Source: an uncultured Coprococcus sp.
GTDB taxonomy: Bacteria > Bacillota_A > Clostridia > Lachnospirales > Lachnospiraceae
DNA length: 14,405 nucleotides
Reading direction: 5' to 3'
Assembly: GCA_900767685.1 (NCBI GenBank)
Contig: CAAGAB010000150.1
Location: forward strand, 1 to 14,405
In this document: in pieces, positions 7,350 through 14,405 of the stretch
Position numbering within the stretch: position 1 is the first letter of the stretch
How the letters are laid out: the number at the start of each line of letters is the position of its first letter
Translations under genes and position numbers: made by a program
The notes under the pieces: generated by a model
The model's input: only the letters and a program-made list of their open reading frames with translations
The model's database searches: none
Told to the model about the DNA's origin: nothing

Positions 7350-10300
7350 ATGGACTACAAAACGAATTATGATGCGGATTACAATACGAAAGGAAATGTA
7401 ATACTTACTTTTAAAGACTGCCCATATGAGTATGTGTTGACAGGAGAACTCGGCAGAGGTAGTTCGTCTATAGTATATGATGGATATTATGTCAACAACT
7501 CTGGTGTCAGGCGACCGGTTAGGATCAGGGAAATGCAGTATAAAACCGAGGAAGAAAGACGACATTTACGATGTACTTTTGACTTGAACAACAGCCTGTT
7601 TGATACTGATGGACTCACAAATCGCATAGTAAACACGTATGAGATCTACGAAAAAGAGAACAAAATATATATTGTAACCACATATCAGGAGGGTACGACT
7701 TTGGACAAATGCCGATTTGAAAGTGTTCAGGATGCTATCGGCATAGTAAGGAGTCTTGCAAGAACACTGAAGCTGCTGCATGACGGAGGATATTTATACC
7801 TGGATGTGAAACCGGAAAATGTGCTGGTACTCGATGGATCGCGGGACTGGGTTCAATTATATGATTTCGATTCGGTTGTCAGAAAAAAAGATATTGAAGA
7901 ATGCAGTGTAACAGGAGAAAGTTGTGCTGAGAATAATACATTAAGATTTACTTCGAAGTGGGCTTCATATGAGCTGAGAAGTGGAGATATAGAACATGTT
8001 GGGACGTGGAGTGATGTGTATTGTGTTGGAGCGGTGCTTTTTTACCTTTTGTTCGGACGCGCCCCGGATGTATTTGACTGTGACGAGAATGCAGTATATG
8101 ACGTTGGGAAACTCATGTATAGAACTACGGTAGATTCTTCATGTCCGGCAAATAATAAAAAGCATTTCTACAGGGATTCATTTGCCGTGGAACTTGCAGA
8201 ATGTCTGCACAGATCTCTTTCGAGAGACTGGTCGGACAGGTATCAGTCCATGGATGAACTGCTCATGATCCTTGATTCTCTGTATGGGAATTCTGATGAG
8301 ACAAGAGCATATGTTGTATCAAGTCCTGTGGCTTGTATTGAAAATGTAGTGGGGAGAACGGAAGAATTAAAGTTTCTTACGGATTGGTTTTCTGAAAAGA
8401 CAAAGCCTTGTATATTTGTAACAGGAATGGGAGGAATCGGAAAGAGTACACTGGTTCGGAGATTTGCCATAGATGTCAGAGACCAGTTAGATACGGTGCT
8501 GTATCTGAATTATTCAAACTCATTTTATTCAACTGTATGTAATGATGATATGTTTTATATAAATACAGTTTGCAGACAGGCTGATGAAAACGAAGCTGAT
8601 TATTTCTACAGAAAGCTCAGGAAATTAAGGGAGTGCATATCGGAAAATACAAAAGAAAGTCTGGTGGTTGTGGATAATGTTCCAGTTCTGGATAACAGTG
8701 ATATATACCTGGATGATGGAATATCAGAACTTGTGAGGACAGGATACAGGCTGATAGTAGTGACACGAGGGGGGATTATTCCGGAGTGTTATGACCATAT
8801 ACAGATTATGGCATTTTCTGAAAGACGGCAGATGTATGAACTGATGTTGTCAAATATGCGGAATACTGAATCAAAGTCAGATGCTGATCTGTATGAGAAA
8901 CTGGACGAACTGATAGACCGGGTGAATGGACACACACTCATGCTGATGATCCTGGCAAGACAGATAGACAGAGGGTATCTGTCAATTGACGAGGCGTGTG
9001 CTTTGGTTCGGAAACAAGGATTTACGGCACTGGATGGGGTGAAAACAGGTTGTACCATAGATAGCCGGAATGTATATGGGCATATGACAGATATGATCTC
9101 ATCGCTGTTTTGCATGGATGGCCTTACGCCGAAACAGAGAGGAATTTTGATGAGTCTGGCTTTGTTTGGGGACAATGGTGTAGATTTTAGAGATTTTTCC
9201 TGCTTTATTGATGCTGATGATGTGAATATGATAAATGAACTGGCTGATATTGGATGGGTTGAACGGCATAAAAAATTTGCGCTTCATCCTGTTATAGGTC
9301 AGGCAGTACGAAGAGAACTTGGCAGAAAATGGACAGATATGCAGGATGAGAAGAACATATCGCCAGAAACAGAAGAGCTTCAGCCCGTAAAAGCGTGCCT
9401 TGCCAATCTGATCGCTGATGATAACGTCGTGGTATCGACATGCGTGTCTGTTGCAAATTGCTGTGTGAATGTGGATAACTTGCGTGATTCCAGGGAATAT
9501 CTTCGTCTTGCAGCAAAGACAATTGTGATGCTGCCTATAGAAAGTGAACAATTTATACTGACTCATGGAAGAAGAATATGGGAAATGGCCATACGTACAG
9601 ATGAACTTATATCAGACCGGGAAATGGTTGAAGTGTGTGATAAGCTGGCTCATATATATGCAGATATGGGCCGGTATAGCGATACAGAGGAGATATTAGG
9701 ATATCTTGAGAAATGGTCGGAAGGAAAAAGTCACTACATAGAAGGATTTGTCTGCGATATCTGGATGGATTATCTTGACACAATTCTTGACGGAAACTTT
9801 GAACCGGAGACAAGAGAAGGGAAAAAACTGTATGCTCTTCAGATGAGATATATGGATAGGGCGATAGCGTGCTACGAAAAAGCAGAAACGACGGATGCAC
9901 GGTTAAAGCTTGCTGCAGATATTATTGCGGCAGCGACATATACAGTCAGATCCTGTTTTGATGGGAATTTTACATTGCGAAGCAGAAAAAAGGTCGTAGA
10001 TCTTCTTAACAGAGCCAGGATGATCATGACTCAGATAGATGATTCAGAGACCGGTGGAATTGCAGATAATGCTGAAAACTGGTTATCGTATTACATAACT
10101 AAGGGATGGTTCTATACATATATTGATGTCAATCCATGTCAGGTAGACAGAAATATACACAAGGCATGGAAGGTTTATAGCAGAGCATGCGGTTCGGAGC
10201 TTGATCTGATAAATTATATGCTTATTCCTGCAGCAAATATTTATATTGAGCTTGGAGACAGAAATGAGTGCGTTGTATGGTTGGAGAGGGCAGTAAAATT

Positions 10301-10376
10301 ATGTGAAAGGAACAGTGATCTGGATGCATACAACAGAAAACGGGAAGAACTTGAGCAAATAATCCGGGAGCTTTAG
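7350..10376 (+). CDS. Kinase-like/NB-ARC (STAND NTPase)/TPR-like fusion protein
   Basis: This 1008-residue cytosolic protein has three parts. Residues about 28-312 are a eukaryotic-type protein kinase fold: glycine loop GRGSSSIVYDG (35-45), catalytic loop LYLDVKPENVLV (149-160; D152, K154, N157), metal-binding DFD (172-174, usually DFG) and the activation-segment end ASYEL. The beta-3 lysine is not where expected: the VAIK position reads VRIR, with Arg60. Residues about 333-560 are a STAND/NB-ARC NTPase: GRTEEL, Walker A GMGGIGKST (359-367), Walker B LVVVDNV (438-444), a sensor-like IVVTRGG (469-475) and NGHTLML (526-532) at the GLPL position. Residues about 590-657 form a winged helix ending in FALHPVIGQAVRREL, matching the MHD region. 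The rest is helical repeats, TPR-like (for example 760-790 and 950-985). AGGA at 7338-7341 precedes the ATG. Effector, switch and sensor in one chain suggests ligand-triggered signalling, possibly anti-phage defence; the trigger and kinase substrate are unknown. It could be an active atypical kinase or a pseudokinase. Confidence 0.9.
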   Translation: MDYKTNYDADYNTKGNVILTFKDCPYEYVLTGELGRGSSSIVYDGYYVNNSGVRRPVRIREMQYKTEEERRHLRCTFDLNNSLFDTDGLTNRIVNTYEIYEKENKIYIVTTYQEGTTLDKCRFESVQDAIGIVRSLARTLKLLHDGGYLYLDVKPENVLVLDGSRDWVQLYDFDSVVRKKDIEECSVTGESCAENNTLRFTSKWASYELRSGDIEHVGTWSDVYCVGAVLFYLLFGRAPDVFDCDENAVYDVGKLMYRTTVDSSCPANNKKHFYRDSFAVELAECLHRSLSRDWSDRYQSMDELLMILDSLYGNSDETRAYVVSSPVACIENVVGRTEELKFLTDWFSEKTKPCIFVTGMGGIGKSTLVRRFAIDVRDQLDTVLYLNYSNSFYSTVCNDDMFYINTVCRQADENEADYFYRKLRKLRECISENTKESLVVVDNVPVLDNSDIYLDDGISELVRTGYRLIVVTRGGIIPECYDHIQIMAFSERRQMYELMLSNMRNTESKSDADLYEKLDELIDRVNGHTLMLMILARQIDRGYLSIDEACALVRKQGFTALDGVKTGCTIDSRNVYGHMTDMISSLFCMDGLTPKQRGILMSLALFGDNGVDFRDFSCFIDADDVNMINELADIGWVERHKKFALHPVIGQAVRRELGRKWTDMQDEKNISPETEELQPVKACLANLIADDNVVVSTCVSVANCCVNVDNLRDSREYLRLAAKTIVMLPIESEQFILTHGRRIWEMAIRTDELISDREMVEVCDKLAHIYADMGRYSDTEEILGYLEKWSEGKSHYIEGFVCDIWMDYLDTILDGNFEPETREGKKLYALQMRYMDRAIACYEKAETTDARLKLAADIIAAATYTVRSCFDGNFTLRSRKKVVDLLNRARMIMTQIDDSETGGIADNAENWLSYYITKGWFYTYIDVNPCQVDRNIHKAWKVYSRACGSELDLINYMLIPAANIYIELGDRNECVVWLERAVKLCERNSDLDAYNRKREELEQIIREL

Positions 10377-10443
10377 CACGATGCGGACGGCGGTCGTAAA
10401 TTGACTTTCGGTAAGACATAATAATTAAGATAAATTATATACG

Positions 10444-10493
10444 AAAAAGGCACTCTGAAGACAGCTGACAGGCTGGATTCAGAGTGCCTTTTT
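10444..10493. terminator. Strong, probably bidirectional terminator
   Basis: A perfect 16-bp inverted repeat, A5-GGCACTCTGAA (10444-10459) and TTCAGAGTGCC-T5 (10478-10493), encloses an 18-base loop that can pair further (CAGC/GCTG). The A-tract on one side and T-tract on the other allow termination in both directions. It closes the kinase-STAND unit 67 bases after its stop codon. Confidence 0.92.
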
Positions 10494-10576
10494 GCACTGA
10501 CAAATCCACTTTTAAAAATACGGTGGGACAATATCAACATCGAAGGCAGCATATGTTATGGACTGGCATCAATGTG

Positions 10577-10606
10577 TTGACTGCACGTAACGTGCAATTT
10601 TACAGT
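10577..10606 (+). promoter_or_regulatory. MerR-type promoter and operator
   Basis: A -35 TTGACT (10577-10582) and a -10-like TACAGT (10601-10606) are 18 bases apart. Between them, overlapping the last base of the -35 box, lies the 15-bp dyad TGCACGT-A-ACGTGCA (10582-10596). A dyad inside a slightly long spacer is the hallmark of promoters controlled by MerR-family activators, and a merR-like gene follows directly. Autoregulation of the two-gene unit is therefore likely. Confidence 0.75.
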
Positions 10607-10641
10607 TAAGAAAATGTCTGCGTGAGGTGGTGATAAAAAGA

Positions 10642-10968
10642 GTGGAGACATTGAGGGAGTTGTGTGAACATACTGGGGTCAGCAGACGGGCGATTCAGGG
10701 ATATGAAAAGGCCGGCTTAATGTCTGCGGCAGCAAGAAATGAGAGAGGCTATCTGCTGTATGATGCGAAAGCCCGGGACAGAGTCAGGATGATCAAGCTC
10801 CTTCGGAATCTGGAGTTTTCCATCAGGGAGATAGCTGAACTGGATAATCTTAGCAAAGATGAAGTGAGGAGAGAGGTTGATGCGCATATATTAAGGCTCA
10901 GACAGCGGAAAGTAGAGATCGATGAATACATAGATCAGGCATATGAGTTGATAGAGAAAATATCGTAA
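10642..10968 (+). CDS. MerR family transcriptional regulator (short)
   Basis: This is a 108-residue DNA-binding regulator. The N-terminal winged HTH is clear: ETLRELCEHTGVSRRAIQGYEKAGLM, followed by ARNERGYLLYDAKARDRVRMIKLLRNLEFSIREIAEL and a C-terminal dimerisation coiled coil (about 75-108). There is no effector-binding domain and no cysteine set for metal or redox sensing, so its signal is unclear. I chose the GTG at 10642 because it aligns with the usual start of MerR proteins (MxTIxEL) and GAGGTGG at 10624-10630 lies upstream at about 11 bases. In-frame GTG codons at 10627 and 10630 would add up to 5 residues but lie within that ribosome binding site. Only 14 bases separate it from the zinc-ribbon gene, so the two form an operon. 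The dyad at 10582-10596 is its probable binding site. Confidence 0.88.
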   Translation: METLRELCEHTGVSRRAIQGYEKAGLMSAAARNERGYLLYDAKARDRVRMIKLLRNLEFSIREIAELDNLSKDEVRREVDAHILRLRQRKVEIDEYIDQAYELIEKIS

Positions 10969-10982
10969 GGAGGAGAAGAACA

Positions 10983-12275
10983 ATGTTTTGTAGTAAATGT
11001 GGAGCAAATATTTCGGAGGGGGCGACATTTTGTCCGGAGTGTGGAAATAGATGCGAGAGTCAGACAGGTGCTCGTATAATAAAGCTGAAGTGTAAAAACT
11101 GCAATGGAGATTTGGAAGTGGATGCAGATAAGGGAGAATATACTTGTCCATATTGCGGAGATAGAGAAAAGATACTTGACAGTGATGCGGTGGCAATAGA
11201 AAAACTTAAGAGCAATACATATAAAGAAATGGAATACGCCAGAATGGCAAATGAAAAAGAAAAGGAAGACCGCAACGAAAAGAGAGAAGAACAAAAGACA
11301 TACAGAAAGAGCAAGTTTAGCAAGGTTACTATAGTGTCTGTGTTTATTTGCATTATAGCAGCGATTGGTTCATTTTCTTCTGGCTCGGTTTTATCGGGTA
11401 TAATTGCATTGATACAGAGTGGCTTGCTTGCTGTGTCATGGCTTATGGGTATGCAGATTATAAAAGAAAAGAAAAAATTCATATATGTGGCACTTGCTAT
11501 TCTTGCATTTCTGCTCGTGATTCCTTTTGGAGCAAGTCATAGCGGAGGACATTCATCATCTCATGAGAATAGAAAACTAAACTGGCCGGATGATGGTCTT
11601 GCAGCATATCTTCCTGCTCCGGATACAGAATATGGATACGTATTATCAAATGATAAAGATTATTTAAGTGCGAGTGCTGATAAAGTGACAGATGAAAAAT
11701 ATGCGGATTATATTGAAGCATGCAAGAAAAAAGGATTTGATAAAAATTCTTCAACGACATCGACTTCGTTTGAGGCTGATAATAAGGATGGTTATCATTT
11801 GGAACTTACACATTACTCGAGTGACTCCATGGATATATATCTTTCTTCGCCTGAAAGGATGAAAGCTAAGACGGAGATCACAACTGAAGCATCGACTGAA
11901 GAAAAAGAAGAATCAGCCACATCAGAAGAAGTTGAAGAGACAACTACAGTTGAAGAAAGTGAGCAGGAAAGTGAGGATACGGCAGATGAAGAAACCTCGG
12001 TTTCAGATTCTAGCGTGGTTGATCCCGACCTCAAGGCGTTTCTTGATAGCTATGAGGCGTTTATAGACGATTATATTGAATTTATGGAGAAATATGAGAA
12101 TTCTGATGACACGGTGAGCATGCTCGCAGACTATGCAGATTATGCGAGCAAATATGCAGATTTTGTCAGTAAAGCAGATGCGTATGATGCTGATAAAATG
12201 TCACCAGTTGATTCGGCATATTATCTTGAGGTTATGACGAGATGCAATACCAAGCTGGCGAAAGCAGCTTTATAG
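10983..12275 (+). CDS. Zinc-ribbon membrane protein with DUF6591-like domain
   Basis: This 430-residue protein has two N-terminal zinc ribbons: C3/C6 with C17/C20, and C37/C40 with C55/C58. A charged helix (about 70-112) follows, then three hydrophobic segments (about 115-132, 135-157, 166-182). A domain at about 198-290 begins LNWPDDGLAAYLPAPDTEYG and contains YADYIEACKKKGFD and DGYHLELTHY, which I recognise as DUF6591-like. A Glu/Ser/Thr-rich linker (about 298-344) leads to a helical C-terminal segment beginning DPDLKAFLDSYEAFIDDYIEFMEKY, a partner segment of the same family. The ribbons are probably cytoplasmic and, with three membrane passes, the C-terminal part extracytoplasmic. AAGGAGG lies just before the ATG. 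It is co-transcribed with the MerR gene and its level should follow that promoter. The function is unknown; envelope stress sensing is a guess. Confidence 0.87.
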   Translation: MFCSKCGANISEGATFCPECGNRCESQTGARIIKLKCKNCNGDLEVDADKGEYTCPYCGDREKILDSDAVAIEKLKSNTYKEMEYARMANEKEKEDRNEKREEQKTYRKSKFSKVTIVSVFICIIAAIGSFSSGSVLSGIIALIQSGLLAVSWLMGMQIIKEKKKFIYVALAILAFLLVIPFGASHSGGHSSSHENRKLNWPDDGLAAYLPAPDTEYGYVLSNDKDYLSASADKVTDEKYADYIEACKKKGFDKNSSTTSTSFEADNKDGYHLELTHYSSDSMDIYLSSPERMKAKTEITTEASTEEKEESATSEEVEETTTVEESEQESEDTADEETSVSDSSVVDPDLKAFLDSYEAFIDDYIEFMEKYENSDDTVSMLADYADYASKYADFVSKADAYDADKMSPVDSAYYLEVMTRCNTKLAKAAL

Positions 12276-12325
12276 CATTATGTTACAAGTGTAATTATAG
12301 GTGTTAATTATATATAGATAAAAGA

Positions 12326-12391
12326 AAAAAGTTCCATTATAATTGTATCGAATCAGTGAAATAAGGACGGTACACTATAATGGAACTTTTT
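12326..12391. repeat. Perfect 16-bp inverted repeat over the Nudix start codon
   Basis: AAAAAGTTCCATTATA (12326-12341) pairs exactly with TATAATGGAACTTTTT (12376-12391) across a 34-base loop. The right arm contains the ATG of the Nudix gene (12380-12382) and its first four codons, and the loop holds the ribosome binding site TAAGGAC. The A5/T5 tails also make it terminator-like for the upstream zinc-ribbon gene in either direction. It may be a terminator that the next gene has grown into, or a fold that hides the start codon. Confidence 0.7.
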
Positions 12392-12937
12392 GATATATGC
12401 GACGAACAGGGCAACCCTACCGGAGACACAGTGGAGAGGAGCGAGGCACATGCAAAAGGCATATGCCACAGGACTGCCCATATCTGGATAGCGAAGAAAG
12501 AGAATGGCAGGTATAAGGTCCTTCTGCAGAAGAGGTCGATGGATAAGGATTCATTTCCTGGAAGGTATGACACTTCCTCTGCCGGACATATACAGGCAGG
12601 TGATGAACCGATGGAGTCGGCACTCAGAGAACTGGGTGAGGAGCTGGGAATAAATGCAAAAAAAGAAGACCTCGATTTTGCGGGAACATTCAGAATACAG
12701 TATGAGAAGGAATTTCACGGCAAAATGTTCAGGGACAATGAGGTGGCATTTGTGTTCGTGTACCAGAAACCGGTGGACATAGCAGACCTGACGATCCAGA
12801 AGGAAGAACTGGACGGCGTGAGCTGGTTTGATCTGGAGGAAACCTATGAGGCATGTAAGAACCATGACCAGAAGTTTTGCGTGCCGATTGGAGGGCTTGA
12901 GACGGTAGGGAAATACCTTAACGAAAGAATACGTTAA
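12380..12937 (+). CDS. Nudix hydrolase (YfcD/IPP-isomerase-like)
   Basis: This 185-residue enzyme belongs to the Nudix superfamily, which hydrolyses nucleoside diphosphates linked to another group using Mg2+ or Mn2+. The Nudix box is GHIQAGDEPMESALRELGEELGI (in two overlapping parts: GHIQAGD at 69-75, RELGEELGI at 83-91). The catalytic RExxEE (R83, E84, E87, E88) is intact and only the first Glu of the consensus is Asp75. The N-terminus MELFDICDEQGNPTG with CHRTAHIWI (29-37) is that of the YfcD/isopentenyl-diphosphate-isomerase-like branch, whose substrate is often unknown. TAAGGAC at 12362-12368 lies 11 bases before the ATG, which sits inside an inverted repeat. The next gene, kptA, follows after 159 bases with what looks like its own promoter. 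A weak TTAACG/CGTTAA hairpin at the gene end has no T-tract. Confidence 0.9.
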   Translation: MELFDICDEQGNPTGDTVERSEAHAKGICHRTAHIWIAKKENGRYKVLLQKRSMDKDSFPGRYDTSSAGHIQAGDEPMESALRELGEELGINAKKEDLDFAGTFRIQYEKEFHGKMFRDNEVAFVFVYQKPVDIADLTIQKEELDGVSWFDLEETYEACKNHDQKFCVPIGGLETVGKYLNERIR

Positions 12938-13003
12938 AGTTACTGAAAGAATTTTGCATGTAGCGTTGGCTCACGATGAAGACGTCTATAAAAGCGCTGA
13001 CGT

Positions 13004-13032
13004 TTGTCAGATATCGTAAAGTGATTTATGAA
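13004..13032 (+). promoter_or_regulatory. Candidate kptA promoter
   Basis: TTGTCA (13004-13009) and TATGAA (13027-13032) are 17 bases apart. The -35 box overlaps the small dyad CTGAC-GTTT-GTCAG (12997-13010). Each box matches the consensus only in part. Confidence 0.35.
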
Positions 13033-13096
13033 AAAATAATCCAAATAAAAGGCTCAAATGAATCTTGATGATTGTAGTTGACTGGAGGAGAAGAGC

Positions 13097-13645
13097 GTGG
13101 AATACGATGAAAAATATTTAAATAAGCTCAGCCGTTTTATGAGTCTGATTCTTCGACACAGACCAGAAAGCATCGGAATCAGTCTGGATGAGCATGGCTG
13201 GGCAAATGTTGACGAGCTATTGTCTGGTATTGGAGCACAACACCAGATCGATATGGATATGTTGGAAGAGATTGTCCGTACTGACAAGAAACAGAGGTAT
13301 TCATTCAACGAGGACAAGACTCTCATAAGAGCGAATCAGGGACATTCTATACCTGTTGATGTTGAACTGGACGAGGTGTGTCCGCCGGAAGAACTGTGGC
13401 ACGGCACGGGTGAAAAGTATGTACAGGATATAGATGCAGAGGGACTTCTGCCTAAAAGCCGTCTGTATGTACACTTGTCAAATGACAGAGACACAGCATT
13501 TAAGGTGGGACAGCGGCATGGAAAACCGGTCTTGTATATTGTAAGAGCTGGAGAGATGTACAGGGATGGATATAAGTTCTATCTTTCGAAGAATGGCGTG
13601 TGGCTTACGAAGACAGTTCCGGTGAAGTACCTGCAGAAGCAGTAG
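13097..13645 (+). CDS. kptA: RNA 2'-phosphotransferase (Tpt1/KptA family)
   Basis: This 182-residue enzyme removes an internal 2'-phosphate from RNA by transferring it to NAD+, releasing nicotinamide and ADP-ribose 1'',2''-cyclic phosphate. In eukaryotes it finishes tRNA splicing; the bacterial substrate is uncertain. The N-terminal winged-helix lobe carries LSRFMSLILRHRPESIGI (11-28; R20 and H21 match the catalytic Arg-His), HGWANVDELL (33-42) and KKQRYSF (64-70; R67 matches a second catalytic Arg). Then come IRANQGHS (77-84), the NAD-binding WHGTG (101-105), SRLYVHLSND (121-130) and the C-terminal NGVWLTKTVPVKYL. Full length for the family. The GTG start at 13097 is fixed by GGAGGAG at 13084-13090, 6 bases upstream. 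Its neighbour is a Nudix hydrolase, a superfamily that includes ADP-ribose hydrolases, but a functional link is unproven. No terminator is visible after the gene. Confidence 0.95.
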   Translation: MEYDEKYLNKLSRFMSLILRHRPESIGISLDEHGWANVDELLSGIGAQHQIDMDMLEEIVRTDKKQRYSFNEDKTLIRANQGHSIPVDVELDEVCPPEELWHGTGEKYVQDIDAEGLLPKSRLYVHLSNDRDTAFKVGQRHGKPVLYIVRAGEMYRDGYKFYLSKNGVWLTKTVPVKYLQKQ

Positions 13646-13733
13646 AATACATCTCTGTCAGTTGGTGGATAGTAGGAAAAAGCAAGGATTTGTATAAGTC
13701 GGGAACAAAGGTTACATATAATAAAAAAAGAGG

Positions 13734-13774
13734 TTGTTAGATTGGTTAGTTTGTGCTAACATAACATGTGTTAT
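13734..13774 (+). promoter_or_regulatory. Promoter/operator region of the TetR gene
   Basis: TTGTTA (13734-13739) and TAACAT (13757-13762, preceded by an extended -10 TGC) are 17 bases apart. Two dyads overlap this region: GTTAG/CTAAC (13745-13749/13756-13760) and ATAACA-TG-TGTTAT (13761-13774), the latter covering the first two bases of the ATG. They are natural candidates for the regulator's own operator. The predicted start near 13770 would leave almost no leader. Confidence 0.45.
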
Positions 13775-14372
13775 GGAAAACGACAAGCGCAGTGAAACGA
13801 TAGAAAAACTGAAAAAAGCAGGTAAAGAGGAATTCCTTAAAAATGGTTACCAGAGGGCAAGCCTTAGAAGAATATGCAATAGTGCGGGAGTTACCACCGG
13901 AGCCTTCTACTTTTCATTTGAGAGTAAAGAGGCATTGTTCAAGGCGATACTCGAACCGCTTGTGAATCAATACGAGGTCATGCTTGGAAAACTTATGAAG
14001 GGGGAGATTGAGAACCCCGCCACGGGCGTAGATGCAGATAAGATCATGATGCAATTCCTTTTGTCACACAGGGAAGAGGCAATGATCATCATGCATGGCG
14101 CTGACGGCAGCTGCTATGAGAATTATCACCAGAAGGTTGAGGAGTTCATGAGACGTTCATTTGCGGCATATTACAGGTCACAGCTTGGATGCGAGCCGGA
14201 TGAGGCTTTGGTTCGCGTGCTGGCGAAGATGCGGCTTGAAGGAGCCATGGCGATACTGAACGAAGATGTAGACGTGGAGAAGAAAATGTATCTGACAGAA
14301 AAGATCGGCATTCATGCCACAGGCGGTACAGAAAAATTGATAGAGAGTTTAAAGAAAGAGGTTCATCGATGA
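13773..14372 (+). CDS. TetR/AcrR family transcriptional regulator
   Basis: This is a 199-residue repressor-type regulator. The N-terminal HTH is typical: IEKLKKAGKEEFLKNGY, then SLRRICNSAGVTTGAFYFSF and SKEALFKAIL (about 10-60). The C-terminal helical ligand/dimerisation domain is unassigned, so the ligand is unknown. I chose the ATG at 13773 because it places the HTH at the usual distance from the N-terminus. A TTG at 13734 would add 13 residues with no spaced ribosome binding site. No clear ribosome binding site precedes 13773 either, so translation may be nearly leaderless. The gene follows kptA by 127 bases on the same strand. Its target is probably a transporter outside the window, together with its own promoter. 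The stop codon lies inside the loop and 3' arm of the following terminator hairpin. Confidence 0.9.
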   Translation: MENDKRSETIEKLKKAGKEEFLKNGYQRASLRRICNSAGVTTGAFYFSFESKEALFKAILEPLVNQYEVMLGKLMKGEIENPATGVDADKIMMQFLLSHREEAMIIMHGADGSCYENYHQKVEEFMRRSFAAYYRSQLGCEPDEALVRVLAKMRLEGAMAILNEDVDVEKKMYLTEKIGIHATGGTEKLIESLKKEVHR

Positions 14373-14388
14373 TGAACCTCTTATTTTT
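14356..14388 (+). terminator. Rho-independent terminator overlapping the tetR stop codon
   Basis: AAGAGGTTCATC (14356-14367) pairs perfectly with GATGAACCTCTT (14371-14382) around a 3-base loop, followed by ATTTTT to 14388. The stop codon TGA (14370-14372) starts at the last loop base, so the terminator is partly coding. Confidence 0.9.
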
Positions 14389-14405
14389 ACGAACATAACA
14401 AAACA

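Noticed and set aside
10401..10493. Small RNA between the STAND gene and the terminator
   Set aside because: TTGACT at 10401 has no -10 box at a good spacing, so the hairpin is explained as the operon terminator.
12908..12938. Terminator after the Nudix gene
   Set aside because: Only a 6-bp TTAACG/CGTTAA stem with no T-tract.

Overview
The window looks like a chromosomal segment of a Gram-positive Clostridia, most likely a Lachnospiraceae gut bacterium. This is an inference from the AT-rich spacers, strong purine-rich ribosome binding sites, some GTG starts, and families common in that group (DUF6512, DUF1294, zinc-ribbon/DUF6591 proteins). There is no tRNA, rRNA, CRISPR array, insertion sequence or recognisable prophage gene. 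It is an accessory-looking patchwork of small transcription units.

Bases 1-4187 hold the end of a sensor-kinase/ABC-transporter locus: a 5'-truncated histidine kinase, an ABC ATPase and an 818-residue FtsX/MacB-type permease, closed by a strong terminator. The response regulator is presumably upstream, outside the window. A perfect inverted repeat lies between kinase and ATPase. Bases 4188-5369 hold two small membrane proteins whose 3' ends overlap: a DUF1294 protein that appears to be an internal tandem duplication, and a DUF6512 protein on the minus strand.

Bases 5370-6050 are an AT-rich non-coding stretch with nested inverted repeats and repeated TAAGCGA heptamers. It ends in a good promoter for a two-gene unit (6118-10376), the most interesting part of the window: a 395-residue HTH-like protein of unknown function, then a 1008-residue protein that joins an atypical Ser/Thr-kinase-like domain, a STAND/NB-ARC NTPase switch with winged helix, and a C-terminal helical-repeat (TPR-like) region. 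Effector, switch and sensor in one chain is the plan used by STAND immune and signalling proteins. An anti-phage or stress-signalling role is a reasonable hypothesis, but the sequence does not prove it. The unit ends in a strong hairpin terminator.

Bases 10577-12275 are a MerR regulator with a textbook MerR-type promoter/operator, co-transcribed with a zinc-ribbon membrane protein (DUF6591-like). Bases 12326-13645 carry a Nudix hydrolase whose start codon lies inside a perfect 16-bp inverted repeat, then kptA (RNA 2'-phosphotransferase). The window closes with a TetR/AcrR regulator that has palindromic sequence over its start codon and a terminator overlapping its stop codon.
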